A program made the translations under genes and the position numbers. From the NCBI GenBank assembly GCA_945878755.1, contig CAMDWM010000001.1, forward strand, positions 1 to 64,000: 64,000 nt of DNA, in the 5' to 3' direction. The notes beneath the pieces were generated by a model. It saw only the letters and a program-made list of their open reading frames with translations, searched no databases and was not told the origin of the DNA. Shown piece after piece: positions 50,186 through 57,881 of this stretch (within the stretch, counting starts at the first letter, position 1; each line of letters begins with the position of its first letter). Origin of the DNA: UBA953 sp945878755. Lineage in GTDB: Bacteria > Verrucomicrobiota > Verrucomicrobiia > Opitutales > UBA953.

Positions 50186-50962
50186 TCAGGCGAGGCCGCG
50201 CTTCGTGCCTTGGGCGAAGGTAACGAAGCTTTGGACGACCCGGGACGAGGCTTCGGGCAATGCTAGGGCCTTCTCGATGGCTTGGGCGGTATTGAGGCCA
50301 TCGCGGTAAAAGAGTCGGTGTAGAGCCTTGGCCGTGGTGATCTCGTCGTCGGTGAAGCCTGAGCGCTTGAGGCCGACGGCATTAATCATCTTGGTCTCAC
50401 AGGGGTTGCCGTCCGCGATGACGAACGGAGGGACGTCTTGCACGCACTTCGAGCAGGCCGCCACCATCGCATGGTCTCCGATGCGGCAGAACTGGTGAAT
50501 GCCGGCGTTCCAACCAATGTTCACGTGGTCACCGACGTGGACGTGTCCGGCCACGGCGGAGTGGCTCGAGATGACGAGGTGATTGCCGATCACGCAGTCA
50601 TGGGCAATGTGGGAATAGGCGAGCAGGGTATTATCGTCGCCGAGGATGGTCCATTCACCTTCCTGGGTGCCGAGGTGCACGCTGACGTATTCGCGGAAGG
50701 TGTTACGGGCGCCGACCTTGAGGCCAGGCTTGCCGGGGCGGGCTTTGAGGTCCTGCGTGCGGCCGCCGATAAAGGCATACGGAAAAACTTCACACTGTGG
50801 GCCGAGCTGGGTGTAGCCCTCGACCGTGGCGTGGTGATGTAAGCTGCACCCGTCGCCTAAAGTGACATCCGCGCCCACATAGGCGTACGCACCAATCTGC
50901 ACACCCGCTCCAAGCTTCGCGCCAGCTTCGACGATGGCTGTGGGATGGATTTGGGAACTCAT
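50186..50962 (-). CDS. lpxA: UDP-N-acetylglucosamine acyltransferase LpxA
   Basis: First step of lipid A synthesis; transfers a 3-hydroxyacyl chain from ACP to UDP-GlcNAc. The 258-residue protein shows the left-handed beta-helix of hexapeptide repeats (SQIHPTAIVEAGAKLGAGVQIGAYAYVG, VTLGDGCSLHHHATVEGYTQLG) and the catalytic His region in YSHIAHDCVIGNHLVIS. The C-terminal helical part follows from about 190. It starts 7 bp after lpxC-fabZ, so the two form one transcript. Acyl chain length cannot be read with confidence. Confidence 0.95.
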   Translation of the reverse strand: MSSQIHPTAIVEAGAKLGAGVQIGAYAYVGADVTLGDGCSLHHHATVEGYTQLGPQCEVFPYAFIGGRTQDLKARPGKPGLKVGARNTFREYVSVHLGTQEGEWTILGDDNTLLAYSHIAHDCVIGNHLVISSHSAVAGHVHVGDHVNIGWNAGIHQFCRIGDHAMVAACSKCVQDVPPFVIADGNPCETKMINAVGLKRSGFTDDEITTAKALHRLFYRDGLNTAQAIEKALALPEASSRVVQSFVTFAQGTKRGLA

Positions 50963-50969
50963 CCGGACT

Positions 50970-52310
50970 TCAGTCTTGGGCGACCGAATCGGCGATGGCG
51001 AAGAGGAGTTCAGCGGAGGACACCGTTTCGCCGTTCACGCGGCATTCGCACTGGGCGGCGGCAATGCGACCGCGGATTTTCGTCAGCTTAGCGCGAATCT
51101 CGAGCGTGTCTCCAGGAGTCACGGCCTTGCGGAACTTCACCTTGTCCGCGCTCATGAAGAAGACGACCTTCGGGGCTTCGTCGGCGGGACCACGGCGCAG
51201 CATGATAAGGCCAGCGGCTTGTGCCATGGCTTCGATTTGCAGCACGCCCGGCATCACGGGCTGGCCCGGGAAGTGGCCTTGAAAATAGGGCTCATTGATC
51301 GTGACGTTCTTAATCGCCACGAGCGAGTCTTCGGTCAGCTCGACCACGCGGTCGACCATCACGAACGGATAGCGGTGGGGGAGGGCGTTGAGAATCTGGC
51401 GGATGTCGAGGGCGTTACCGGAGGGAGCCGTGGGGGCTTCGACTTTCTTCGTCAGCGCGGCCTTGGGCTTCGGAGTTTTCGACTCCTGCCACTGCTTCCG
51501 CACGGCTGCCGCAAGGCGAGCGTTCAGGGCGTGCCCTGGGCGGACGGCGATGATGTGGGCCTTGAGGCGGATGCCGGCGAGCACGATGTCGCCGATGACA
51601 TCGAGAATCTTGTGGCGGACGAGCTCGTCCTTGAAACGCAGGGGTTCCTTGCTGACGACTTTGTCACCCTTGAGGATAATCGCCGAGTCCAGCGAGCCGC
51701 CTTGGATCAGGCCCTTCTTCAGGAGCTCTTCGATGTCCTCGTAGATTGTGAACGTGCGGGCTGGCGCGATCTGCGCCTCGTACGTCTCGGAATCGATATC
51801 GATGGTGAGGTGCTGCGTGTGGATGCCGCGGTCGTCGGCCGAGGTGCAGGTAATGCGTAGGCCGTCAAAGGGCAGGGCGATGATGGAGCGGCTGCCTTCG
51901 TTGATTGTGATGGGCTGCGTGAGCGTGAAGACTTCGCGCTCATCGGCTTGGTCGACAATACCAGCCTGATGGATGAGCGTAGTGAACGGACGCGCCGAGC
52001 CGTCGACGATCGGCGGTTCGGAGGCGTCGAGTTCGACGATGGCGTTATCAATGCCCATGCCGCTGAGCGCGGAGAGGACGTGTTCAATCGTGTGCAGCTT
52101 CACGGCATCGGAGGAGACTGTGGTCTTGCGTTCTAGATCAGTCACCATCTCGGAGACCGGACGGACCTCAGGTTTGCCGAAGAGGTCGATGCGCCGGAAG
52201 ACCAAGCCAGTGTTGGGGGCACCCGGTTTGAGGGTCAGGGTGACCTCTTGGCCGGTGTGGAGGGCCTTGCCTTTAACTGAGGCTTCTTTTCCGAGGGTGC
52301 GCTGTTTCAT
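50970..52310 (-). CDS. lpxC/fabZ: Bifunctional LpxC deacetylase and FabZ dehydratase fusion
   Basis: A 446-residue fusion. The first 285 residues are LpxC, the zinc enzyme that commits UDP-acyl-GlcNAc to lipid A: TIEHVLSALSGMGIDNAIVELD (zinc His), KGLIQGGSLDSAI and RHKILDVIGDI (zinc His, Asp). A Lys- and Ala-rich linker (about 285-305) joins it to FabZ, the 3-hydroxyacyl-ACP dehydratase with HRYPFVMVDRVVEL, and catalytic His and Glu in YFQGHFPGQPVMPGVLQIEAMA. Fused LpxC-FabZ is known in Bacteroidota and related groups. ATG 52310 is chosen; an open frame continues upstream with no family similarity. lpxA follows after 7 bp. Confidence 0.95.
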   Translation of the reverse strand: MKQRTLGKEASVKGKALHTGQEVTLTLKPGAPNTGLVFRRIDLFGKPEVRPVSEMVTDLERKTTVSSDAVKLHTIEHVLSALSGMGIDNAIVELDASEPPIVDGSARPFTTLIHQAGIVDQADEREVFTLTQPITINEGSRSIIALPFDGLRITCTSADDRGIHTQHLTIDIDSETYEAQIAPARTFTIYEDIEELLKKGLIQGGSLDSAIILKGDKVVSKEPLRFKDELVRHKILDVIGDIVLAGIRLKAHIIAVRPGHALNARLAAAVRKQWQESKTPKPKAALTKKVEAPTAPSGNALDIRQILNALPHRYPFVMVDRVVELTEDSLVAIKNVTINEPYFQGHFPGQPVMPGVLQIEAMAQAAGLIMLRRGPADEAPKVVFFMSADKVKFRKAVTPGDTLEIRAKLTKIRGRIAAAQCECRVNGETVSSAELLFAIADSVAQD

Positions 52311-52708
52311 ACCGTGCACATAGTTATTCACACCCCCCTTGCTCTGTAAAGTCATAGTTTCGAGGGGTTTGTGCGGCTATTCGAAGTGTTCGCAGGGAGG
52401 GGGAGGCTTGACCGCATGTGAATCGTTTGGGCTCCTTCCCTGGGGGCCTTGCGGCCGCAAGGGTGGATGGGCCGCTAGCCCCATCAATGCAGGACAGAAG
52501 CTACCCCCGCCCCGGCCAATTCGGGTCCCCCAAAGTGGGTGCTCCGGTCACGCGATGGCACGTCGGTTTACCCCTTGGGGTGGCCGCGGTTGGACGGAGT
52601 TTTTCGTCCCTGTGAAGTCGTCTTGCGAACAACTTCGGAGCACTCGCACTTGTTCACACGTTTGGGCGACTCCTTGACACTTTGGCGAGCGAAGCAAATC
52701 GTCAGCCC
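52311..52708. other. Spacer of about 400 bp between lpxC-fabZ and pabA/trpG
   Basis: The stretch contains no credible gene; open frames here have no family similarity and overlap each other. It holds a perfect 16-bp palindrome (52447-52462, CCTTGCGGCCGCAAGG) and, at 52674-52679, a perfect TTGACA 35 bp before the GTG start of the next gene. The expected -10 position (52697-52702, AATCGT) is weak. The divergent spacer probably contains promoters for both flanking genes. Confidence 0.5.
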
Positions 52709-53272
52709 GTGCTCCTGGTCATCGATAACTACGACTCCTTCACCTACAACCTGGTGCAATACTTTGGCCAACTCGGCGTGGAGCAGAAGGTCTTCCGTAA
52801 TGACCAGATCACAGTTGAGGAAGCCCGCGCACTCAACCCCGACCGCGTGATGATTTCACCGGGGCCGTGCTCGCCCGCCGAAGCGGGTGTGTCGTGCGAT
52901 ATGATCCGCGCCTTCGCTGGCAAGAAGCCGATACTCGGCGTCTGCCTCGGCCATCAGGCCATCGGCCATGTCTACGGCGGTCGTGTCCTCCGCGCCCCGA
53001 ACCTGATGCATGGTAAGACCTCGCCGGTGTTTCATAATAACACCGACCTCTTTCAAGGTCTCCCGAATCCCTTTAACGCGGCCCGCTACCACTCGCTCAT
53101 CGTCGAGCGCGAGACCTTCCCGGCCTGCCTCGAAGTCACGGCGTGGACCGAAGACGGCCTTGTCATGGGCCTGCGCCACCGCGACTTACCTATCTGGGGC
53201 GTACAGTTTCATCCCGAATCTTACGCGACGCAGAACGGACTCGCTCTCCTGGCAAACTTCCTTCGCCTCTGA
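52709..53272 (+). CDS. pabA: Glutamine amidotransferase of anthranilate/aminodeoxychorismate synthase (TrpG/PabA)
   Basis: Supplies ammonia from glutamine to chorismate-using synthases (anthranilate for tryptophan, aminodeoxychorismate for folate). A 187-residue class I amidotransferase: canonical start MLLVIDNYDSFTYNLVQYFGQLG, catalytic Cys in ILGVCLGHQAIGHVYGG, and His-Glu in WGVQFHPESYATQNG. The GTG at 52709 matches the usual N-terminus; a TTG at 52682 would add nine residues. Whether it serves tryptophan or folate is undecidable here, since the synthase partner is absent. nrdR follows after 3 bp. Confidence 0.9.
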   Translation: MLLVIDNYDSFTYNLVQYFGQLGVEQKVFRNDQITVEEARALNPDRVMISPGPCSPAEAGVSCDMIRAFAGKKPILGVCLGHQAIGHVYGGRVLRAPNLMHGKTSPVFHNNTDLFQGLPNPFNAARYHSLIVERETFPACLEVTAWTEDGLVMGLRHRDLPIWGVQFHPESYATQNGLALLANFLRL

Positions 53273-53275
53273 CCG

Positions 53276-53740
53276 ATGTATTGTCCTCGCTGCAATCACG
53301 AAGACACCAAGGTCCTCGAAACCCGTCTCGGTAAGGGGAACCATTCCATCCGTCGCCGCCGCGAGTGTCTCGCTTGCTCGCATCGTTTCAGTACGATGGA
53401 GGAAATCGTCCGCGAAGGTTTGGTGGTCGTGAAGCGCAATGGCGCGCGGGAAGATTTTGATATCACCAAAATCGCGTCAGGGATTCGCAAGGCGACCGAT
53501 AAGCGCCCGGTCGAAGTTGAACGCGTTAACCTGCTCATCTCGGAAATCGTCGAAGGCCTGCAGAAGAAGTTCGAGGAAGAAGTGCCTTCCAGCGCTATTG
53601 GTGAGGAGATTATGACACACCTACAGTCCGTCGATCAGATTGCGTATGTTCGCTTCGCGAGCGTCTATCGGGAGTTCCGCGACATCGACGAATTGGCCAA
53701 GGCCATCGACCAGCTCCGTAAGGGAGGCAAAGCCAAGTGA
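53276..53740 (+). CDS. nrdR: Transcriptional repressor NrdR
   Basis: Represses ribonucleotide reductase genes, sensing ATP/dATP. The 154-residue protein has the N-terminal zinc ribbon with C3-C6 and C31-C34 (MYCPRCNHEDTKV, RECLACSHRFSTME) and the ATP-cone domain (about 49-139; VKRNGAREDFDITKIASGIRKA with SIGEEIMTHLQSVDQIAYVRFASVYREF). It is preceded by pabA after 3 bp and overlaps the next gene by 4 bp (GTGA). NrdR boxes are outside the window. Confidence 0.95.
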   Translation: MYCPRCNHEDTKVLETRLGKGNHSIRRRRECLACSHRFSTMEEIVREGLVVVKRNGAREDFDITKIASGIRKATDKRPVEVERVNLLISEIVEGLQKKFEEEVPSSAIGEEIMTHLQSVDQIAYVRFASVYREFRDIDELAKAIDQLRKGGKAK

Positions 53741-54219
53741 CTTCTGCTTCCGCCGTACCCGCCCGCCCAGCTCGCCTCCGCACGCTTAATGCGATGCTGG
53801 CCTCCCTGGTCGGGACGGAGCCCACGTTGCGTCGCGACGTCGATGCCGTCGTGCGGGTCTTTGAATCCGACGAGTTTTCGGCCGCCGGCTTGGATGCCCG
53901 CGGGCTCGCGAACGCGGCCGAGCACCTGCTGCGCCTGCTGGCCCCGGATGCCGTCTTGCCTGCCATTGCCGTCTTAGACCACCGGGATGAGCCCTTTGAG
54001 CCCCTTTGGGCTCCGGAACGTATCGAGACCGCCCTCGGGCAGGTCGGCGACGCCCCGGACGTCCTGCTGTGGGTTGTTGGCCTGCAGGATCATTATTTGG
54101 CTGGTTCTAAGGCCCGCTCGGTCAAGGCCCGCCAGGCCTACGATGAGGCGGTTGAGTGTGTGAACGCTTATGCCGCTCGCGTGCAGGGTCGTGGGCGCCT
54201 GACGGTGGTCGTGCTATAA
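53737..54219 (+). CDS. Hypothetical protein between nrdR and a HIT protein
   Basis: A 160-residue protein whose GTG start overlaps the nrdR stop by four bases. It is rich in Ala, Leu and Val and probably all-alpha or mixed (AAEHLLRLLAPDAVLPAIAVLD, RIETALGQVGDAPDVLLWVVGLQDHYL). nusB sometimes follows nrdR-rib genes, but I see no NusB signature here. No signal peptide or membrane segment is seen. Function unknown. Confidence 0.6.
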   Translation: MTSASAVPARPARLRTLNAMLASLVGTEPTLRRDVDAVVRVFESDEFSAAGLDARGLANAAEHLLRLLAPDAVLPAIAVLDHRDEPFEPLWAPERIETALGQVGDAPDVLLWVVGLQDHYLAGSKARSVKARQAYDEAVECVNAYAARVQGRGRLTVVVL

Positions 54220-54227
54220 TCACTCTT

Positions 54228-54575
54228 ATGAGCACCCCGAAGACGCTTTTCCAGAAAATCGCTGACCGCGAGATTCCCGCGAAGCTGATTCACGAGGACG
54301 CCGTGTGCGTGGCTTTCCACGATATCTCTCCGCAGGCTCCGACGCATGTACTCGTTGTGCCGCGCAAGCCCATCGCCCGCGTGGCTGAGGCCACCGCGGA
54401 AGACCAAGCGACGCTGGGTCATCTGCTGCTCGTGGCCGCTGAGCTGAGCCGTCAGCTCAACCTTGCCAAGGGTTTCCGCATCGTGATCAACAACGGTCCC
54501 GACGGTGGTGAATCCGTTCCGCACCTACATGTGCACTTACTCGGTGGCCGCGCCCTGAGCTGGCCTCCGGGCTGA
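54228..54575 (+). CDS. HIT-family (HINT-type) nucleotide hydrolase
   Basis: A 115-residue histidine-triad protein of the HINT/HinT group: start KTLFQKIADREIPAKLIHEDAV, and the triad HLHVHLLGG with H99, H101 and H103. HinT proteins hydrolyse purine nucleoside phosphoramidates and adenylated amines. It starts 8 bp after the unknown gene and overlaps the tsaB start by 1 bp (TGATG), so it is likely co-translated in this run. Confidence 0.92.
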   Translation: MSTPKTLFQKIADREIPAKLIHEDAVCVAFHDISPQAPTHVLVVPRKPIARVAEATAEDQATLGHLLLVAAELSRQLNLAKGFRIVINNGPDGGESVPHLHVHLLGGRALSWPPG

Positions 54576-55231
54576 TGCCTATGGCACCCGCCGAACCGTG
54601 CCTCGTGCTCGATGGCTCCGCCCGTCACGGCGTACGCGTCGGCGTGCTGCAAGGCGGCCGCTGGATTGCGGAGGCGCATTCTGACGAAGGGGCCTTAGAG
54701 GCGGCCTTCGCCTGTGCAGAACAAGCCTTGGCATCCGCTGGTTTGAAACTTGCGGACCTGCGTTCCTTCGCGGTCTGCGTGGGTCCAGGTTCGATGCTCG
54801 GCATCCGGGTCACGGCGATGGCCGTGCGCACGTGGGCGGTGCTACAGCCGTGCGAGGTCTGGGTCTGGGAGCCGCTGGTCGCGCTCGCTGCCGCCGTGCG
54901 CTTGCGTGGCGAAGCCAGTGCTTTCAGTGTCATCTCCGAATCCCGACTCAAGCGCTGGCACGTGGTTTCTGTCGATGCTGCTGGCTTGCCGAGTCCGGCC
55001 CGTGAATGCGAGGTTGAGCAGGTGACGGCCTTGGCGGGACGCATCCTGACCACGGCGGTCCAAGCCCCGCAGGTCTTACCCGTGGCCCAAGTGGTACCCG
55101 AAGTCTGGCCTGACTTACCGAAGGTCTTCGCGCAAGCCAGCGTGCTGCGTCTCGAGCCTAAGCCTGAGGCCTTGAATGCGGCCGCCGATTTTGCAACGTG
55201 GTCGGGCGAACGCCATCGCGGCACGCCATGA
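54575..55231 (+). CDS. tsaB: tRNA t6A modification protein TsaB (YeaZ)
   Basis: Scaffold partner of TsaD in making N6-threonylcarbamoyladenosine on tRNAs. The 218-residue protein has the ASKHA-fold opening (CLVLDGSARHGVRVGVLQGG), and the TsaB core FAVCVGPGSMLGIRVTAMAVRTWA, corresponding to the usual GPGSFTGLR. The rest is divergent: LGIR replaces TGLR. The C-terminal half is weakly conserved, as in many TsaB. ATG 54575 overlaps the HIT stop; ATG 54581 is also possible. alr starts within its last codons (ATGA). TsaD is outside the window. Confidence 0.78.
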   Translation: MPMAPAEPCLVLDGSARHGVRVGVLQGGRWIAEAHSDEGALEAAFACAEQALASAGLKLADLRSFAVCVGPGSMLGIRVTAMAVRTWAVLQPCEVWVWEPLVALAAAVRLRGEASAFSVISESRLKRWHVVSVDAAGLPSPARECEVEQVTALAGRILTTAVQAPQVLPVAQVVPEVWPDLPKVFAQASVLRLEPKPEALNAAADFATWSGERHRGTP

Positions 55232-56370
55232 GCACCCCGTTTTCCCAGTCCCGCGCCTGGGTCGAGATCGACCTGCCCGCCATCGACCGCAATGTCGGCC
55301 GCATCAAGCAGGCCTTGCCCCGGCACGTGCGTTACGTCGCGGTGGTGAAGGCCGATGCGTACGGACATGGCATGCCCGAGGTGGCCCGTCGCTTACTTCA
55401 GGCCGGCGTGGATGCCTTCGCGGTTGCCAATGTGGCCGAGGCGATTCGCCTGCGTGAGGTCGGCCACGAAGGGGACACGTTACTGCTCAGCCCAACCCTG
55501 CCCGATGAATTAGCCCGAGCGGCCGAGAACGGTTTCGACCTGACCATCAATTCGCTCGAAGAGGCCAAGACCTTCGCCGCGTGGGGTTCGTCTCACGGCC
55601 GCAAAGTCCGTGTGCACGTCAAGGTCGACACTGGTATGGGCCGGGCCGGTGTCTGGCATGAGTGCGCCCGCGAAGTGTTTGCGCAGGTTCTGGCCAGCCC
55701 AGGCTTGGAGTGGCGCGGCGTCTACACGCACTTTTCCGACGCCGATGCCGATACGGCTTACACCGCGCAGCAGCGTCGGATCTTCCTCGACCTTCTTGCG
55801 TCGATTCCCGCCGAAGTCCGCGCCCAGTTGCTCATCCATGCGGACAATAGTGCTGGCTTGGAAAGTTTCTCCGCAGCCTCGCCTTTCAATGCCGTCCGCA
55901 TTGGCTTGATGCAGTATGGCCTCCCACCGTCGGCGGGGTCGTTCTTGGCCAGCCTGAAGCCTGATCCGGTCTTGTCCTTCCATGCCCGCGTCGTGTTGGT
56001 CAAGGACCTCCCGAAGGGTACTGCGGTCAGTTATAATCGCACCAAGACTTTAGCCCGCGATTCACGCGTCGCCATCGTGGCCGTTGGTTACGGGGACGGC
56101 GTGCCGACCGCGGCGAGCAACCGTGGAGTCTTTCTGGTCCGTGGGCAACGTTGCCCGATTCTCGGACGTGTGACCATGGATCAAACCGTCGTCGACGTCA
56201 CGGATGTCCCTGATGCTGCCGTCGGCGACATGGCTACCATCCTCGGGGCGCAAGGCACGGACCGCATTACGGTCGCCGAGTTCTGTGCCTGGTCGGACTG
56301 CATTCCTTGGGAAGCTTTGTGCACGCTCACGCAACGCGTGCAGCGCGTCTACCGGACCGACCGCACCTAG
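55228..56370 (+). CDS. alr: Alanine racemase
   Basis: Makes D-alanine for peptidoglycan. The 380-residue fold-type III PLP enzyme has the PLP lysine K41 in VVKADAYGHGMPEVAR, the second catalytic base near Y269 (AVSYNRTKT), and the segments VKVDTGMGRAGVW, YTHFSDADAD, AVRIGLMQYGLPPS, VAVGYGDGVPTAASN and GRVTMDQTVVDVTD. ATG 55228 overlaps the tsaB stop by four bases. It ends the six-gene plus-strand run and is convergent with the membrane gene at 56377. Confidence 0.95.
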   Translation: MSTPFSQSRAWVEIDLPAIDRNVGRIKQALPRHVRYVAVVKADAYGHGMPEVARRLLQAGVDAFAVANVAEAIRLREVGHEGDTLLLSPTLPDELARAAENGFDLTINSLEEAKTFAAWGSSHGRKVRVHVKVDTGMGRAGVWHECAREVFAQVLASPGLEWRGVYTHFSDADADTAYTAQQRRIFLDLLASIPAEVRAQLLIHADNSAGLESFSAASPFNAVRIGLMQYGLPPSAGSFLASLKPDPVLSFHARVVLVKDLPKGTAVSYNRTKTLARDSRVAIVAVGYGDGVPTAASNRGVFLVRGQRCPILGRVTMDQTVVDVTDVPDAAVGDMATILGAQGTDRITVAEFCAWSDCIPWEALCTLTQRVQRVYRTDRT

Positions 56371-56376
56371 GCGGCC

Positions 56377-56730
56377 TTAAGGGGACTTGAAGCCCGCCAG
56401 CGCCGCGTGCGCAAGTAGGCTAGCGAAAAAAGTGCCGAACGCCAGGAGTAGCCACCGCCAGCGTTTCCAACCCTCGCGGTAGGGCGTCAACTGGATGGCT
56501 TGATCGGGGACGTAGGCTGCGCAATAGACCACGTTCGCCACAATGACGAAGCTGAAGAAGGCAGTCAGGTTGTCTGCGTCGCTCCAGCGTAGTAGCAAGG
56601 AATCACCGCGGATAGCGTGAAAACCGCAGACCAATCCCAGAATGCCGTTGTAGATGAGACGTCCCTTGAGTTCCCAAAACCCGACCCCGTCGCTGAGGTT
56701 CTCGACCAGACGGTCGGAGAGGGCTGACAT
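56377..56730 (-). CDS. Small membrane protein, hypothetical
   Basis: A 117-residue protein with three hydrophobic segments (about 29-40, NLTAFFSFVIVANVVYCAAYV, and WLLLAFGTFFASLLAHAALAG). The N-terminal part is amphipathic. The family is unknown. It starts 3 bp from the end of the thioredoxin-like gene and is probably co-transcribed with it, suggesting an envelope role. Confidence 0.65.
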   Translation of the reverse strand: MSALSDRLVENLSDGVGFWELKGRLIYNGILGLVCGFHAIRGDSLLLRWSDADNLTAFFSFVIVANVVYCAAYVPDQAIQLTPYREGWKRWRWLLLAFGTFFASLLAHAALAGFKSP

Positions 56731-56733
56731 CGC

Positions 56734-57273
56734 TTAGACCGACTTCGCGGCGGCTGGCTTAGCGCCAGGGGCAGGCGTGGTCGCAGGGGCGGCCTTGGCG
56801 TCAGCTTTCTCAGCGACATTCTTGACGGCTTCCATGAAGGCGCCGTCGGAGGGGCTGCCGTCGAAGACGAGCTTACCCTTGTTGTCGAAGACGAAGACCT
56901 TAGGGATACCAGAGAATTGAATCGGCGTCTTGGTGATGCCAGCGACGATGGCGTACTGTACGCCGGCCTTCTTGGTCACGACAGCGATTTCCTTGGCGGT
57001 GTGGCCTTGGCACTCGGCACCGATGACGACGAGGGTCTCCTTGTACTTCTCGGAAAGTTCCTGGAGGTGAGGGAGGCTGGCGATGCAGGGCGGGCACTTG
57101 ACGCCCCAACCTTCAAGGACGACGGCTTTGCCAGCGAGTTTACCCATGGTGACCGTGGGACCGCTGATGGACTTGCCCCATGCGAAGTCGCGGAGGGTAT
57201 AGGTCTTTTCCTTCTTGTCGGCGGCGAAGGCCGGAATCACGAGCAGGGCGGCGAGGAGGGTCAGGAGGCGCAT
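56734..57273 (-). CDS. Secreted TlpA-like thioredoxin-fold protein
   Basis: A 179-residue exported thioredoxin-fold protein: signal peptide (MRLLTLLAALLVIPAFAA), then the active-site CPPC in EGWGVKCPPCIASLPHLQ, a fold-typical VVIGAECQGHTAKEIAVV and the cis-Pro segment FSGIPKVFVFDNKGKLVFDG. The W-x-x-x-C-P-P-C layout resembles TlpA/ResA-type redox proteins that reduce cytochrome c apo-forms or periplasmic disulfides. The C-terminus is a low-complexity Ala/Pro/Lys tail. The small membrane gene follows 3 bp away. Confidence 0.87.
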   Translation of the reverse strand: MRLLTLLAALLVIPAFAADKKEKTYTLRDFAWGKSISGPTVTMGKLAGKAVVLEGWGVKCPPCIASLPHLQELSEKYKETLVVIGAECQGHTAKEIAVVTKKAGVQYAIVAGITKTPIQFSGIPKVFVFDNKGKLVFDGSPSDGAFMEAVKNVAEKADAKAAPATTPAPGAKPAAAKSV

Positions 57274-57333
57274 GTCTTTATCTGATACGCACTCGGGGCG
57301 TTGGCAAGTCCAACTCAGCCTCTCTAAGGGCCT

Positions 57334-57822
57334 TTAAGAGGGGGGATTCATTTCCAGCGAGATGTCACGGAAGAGTCCGTAGGCGATTATCACACCAACG
57401 CCGCCGGCTTGCCAGAGGAGCGAGTGGTAGGGGAGGAGTCCGAGGTTGAGGAAGCCGATGACAAACCAAAGCCCGAAGGAGGCAAACGGCGCAAAGGTCC
57501 AGAGGCCCGTGGCAATCGCTTCCGCATCCATCGGCACGGAGCGCCGGAATAGCATAAACAGAATCCAAGCGGCTGAGGGCAGGCCGCACCAGTAGGATTC
57601 AGTTTCGAACAGGAAATCGAACGGCGACGTGAAGTTCGCGAGCGTGGCAATGATGAATAGTCCCGTGCAAGTCGCCTTGAGCGAGCGTTCAAAGGTCGTG
57701 AGCTCGCGCTTTTTTACTAATTCATCCTCACCGAAGCCGCTGGCACCTTTGAGTGCTGGGCCTTGGAGGCCAAGGCACCAGAGCAGGCAACGAAAGAACA
57801 TCTGGATGAAGCCAAAAGTCAT
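57334..57822 (-). CDS. Hypothetical membrane protein
   Basis: A 162-residue protein with about four hydrophobic segments (FIQMFFRCLLWCLGLQG, CTGLFIIATLANF, AAWILFMLF and WTFAPFASFGLWFVIGFLNLGLL). No family recognised. It lies between the thioredoxin-like gene (60 bp) and uxaC (59 bp), on the same strand as both. Confidence 0.6.
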   Translation of the reverse strand: MTFGFIQMFFRCLLWCLGLQGPALKGASGFGEDELVKKRELTTFERSLKATCTGLFIIATLANFTSPFDFLFETESYWCGLPSAAWILFMLFRRSVPMDAEAIATGLWTFAPFASFGLWFVIGFLNLGLLPYHSLLWQAGGVGVIIAYGLFRDISLEMNPPS

Positions 57823-57881
57823 AGGGGCGTGTTCATTCTTGGCCGAAGGGCCCCGAAGTCAAACCAGCCATGATCAGCCGC

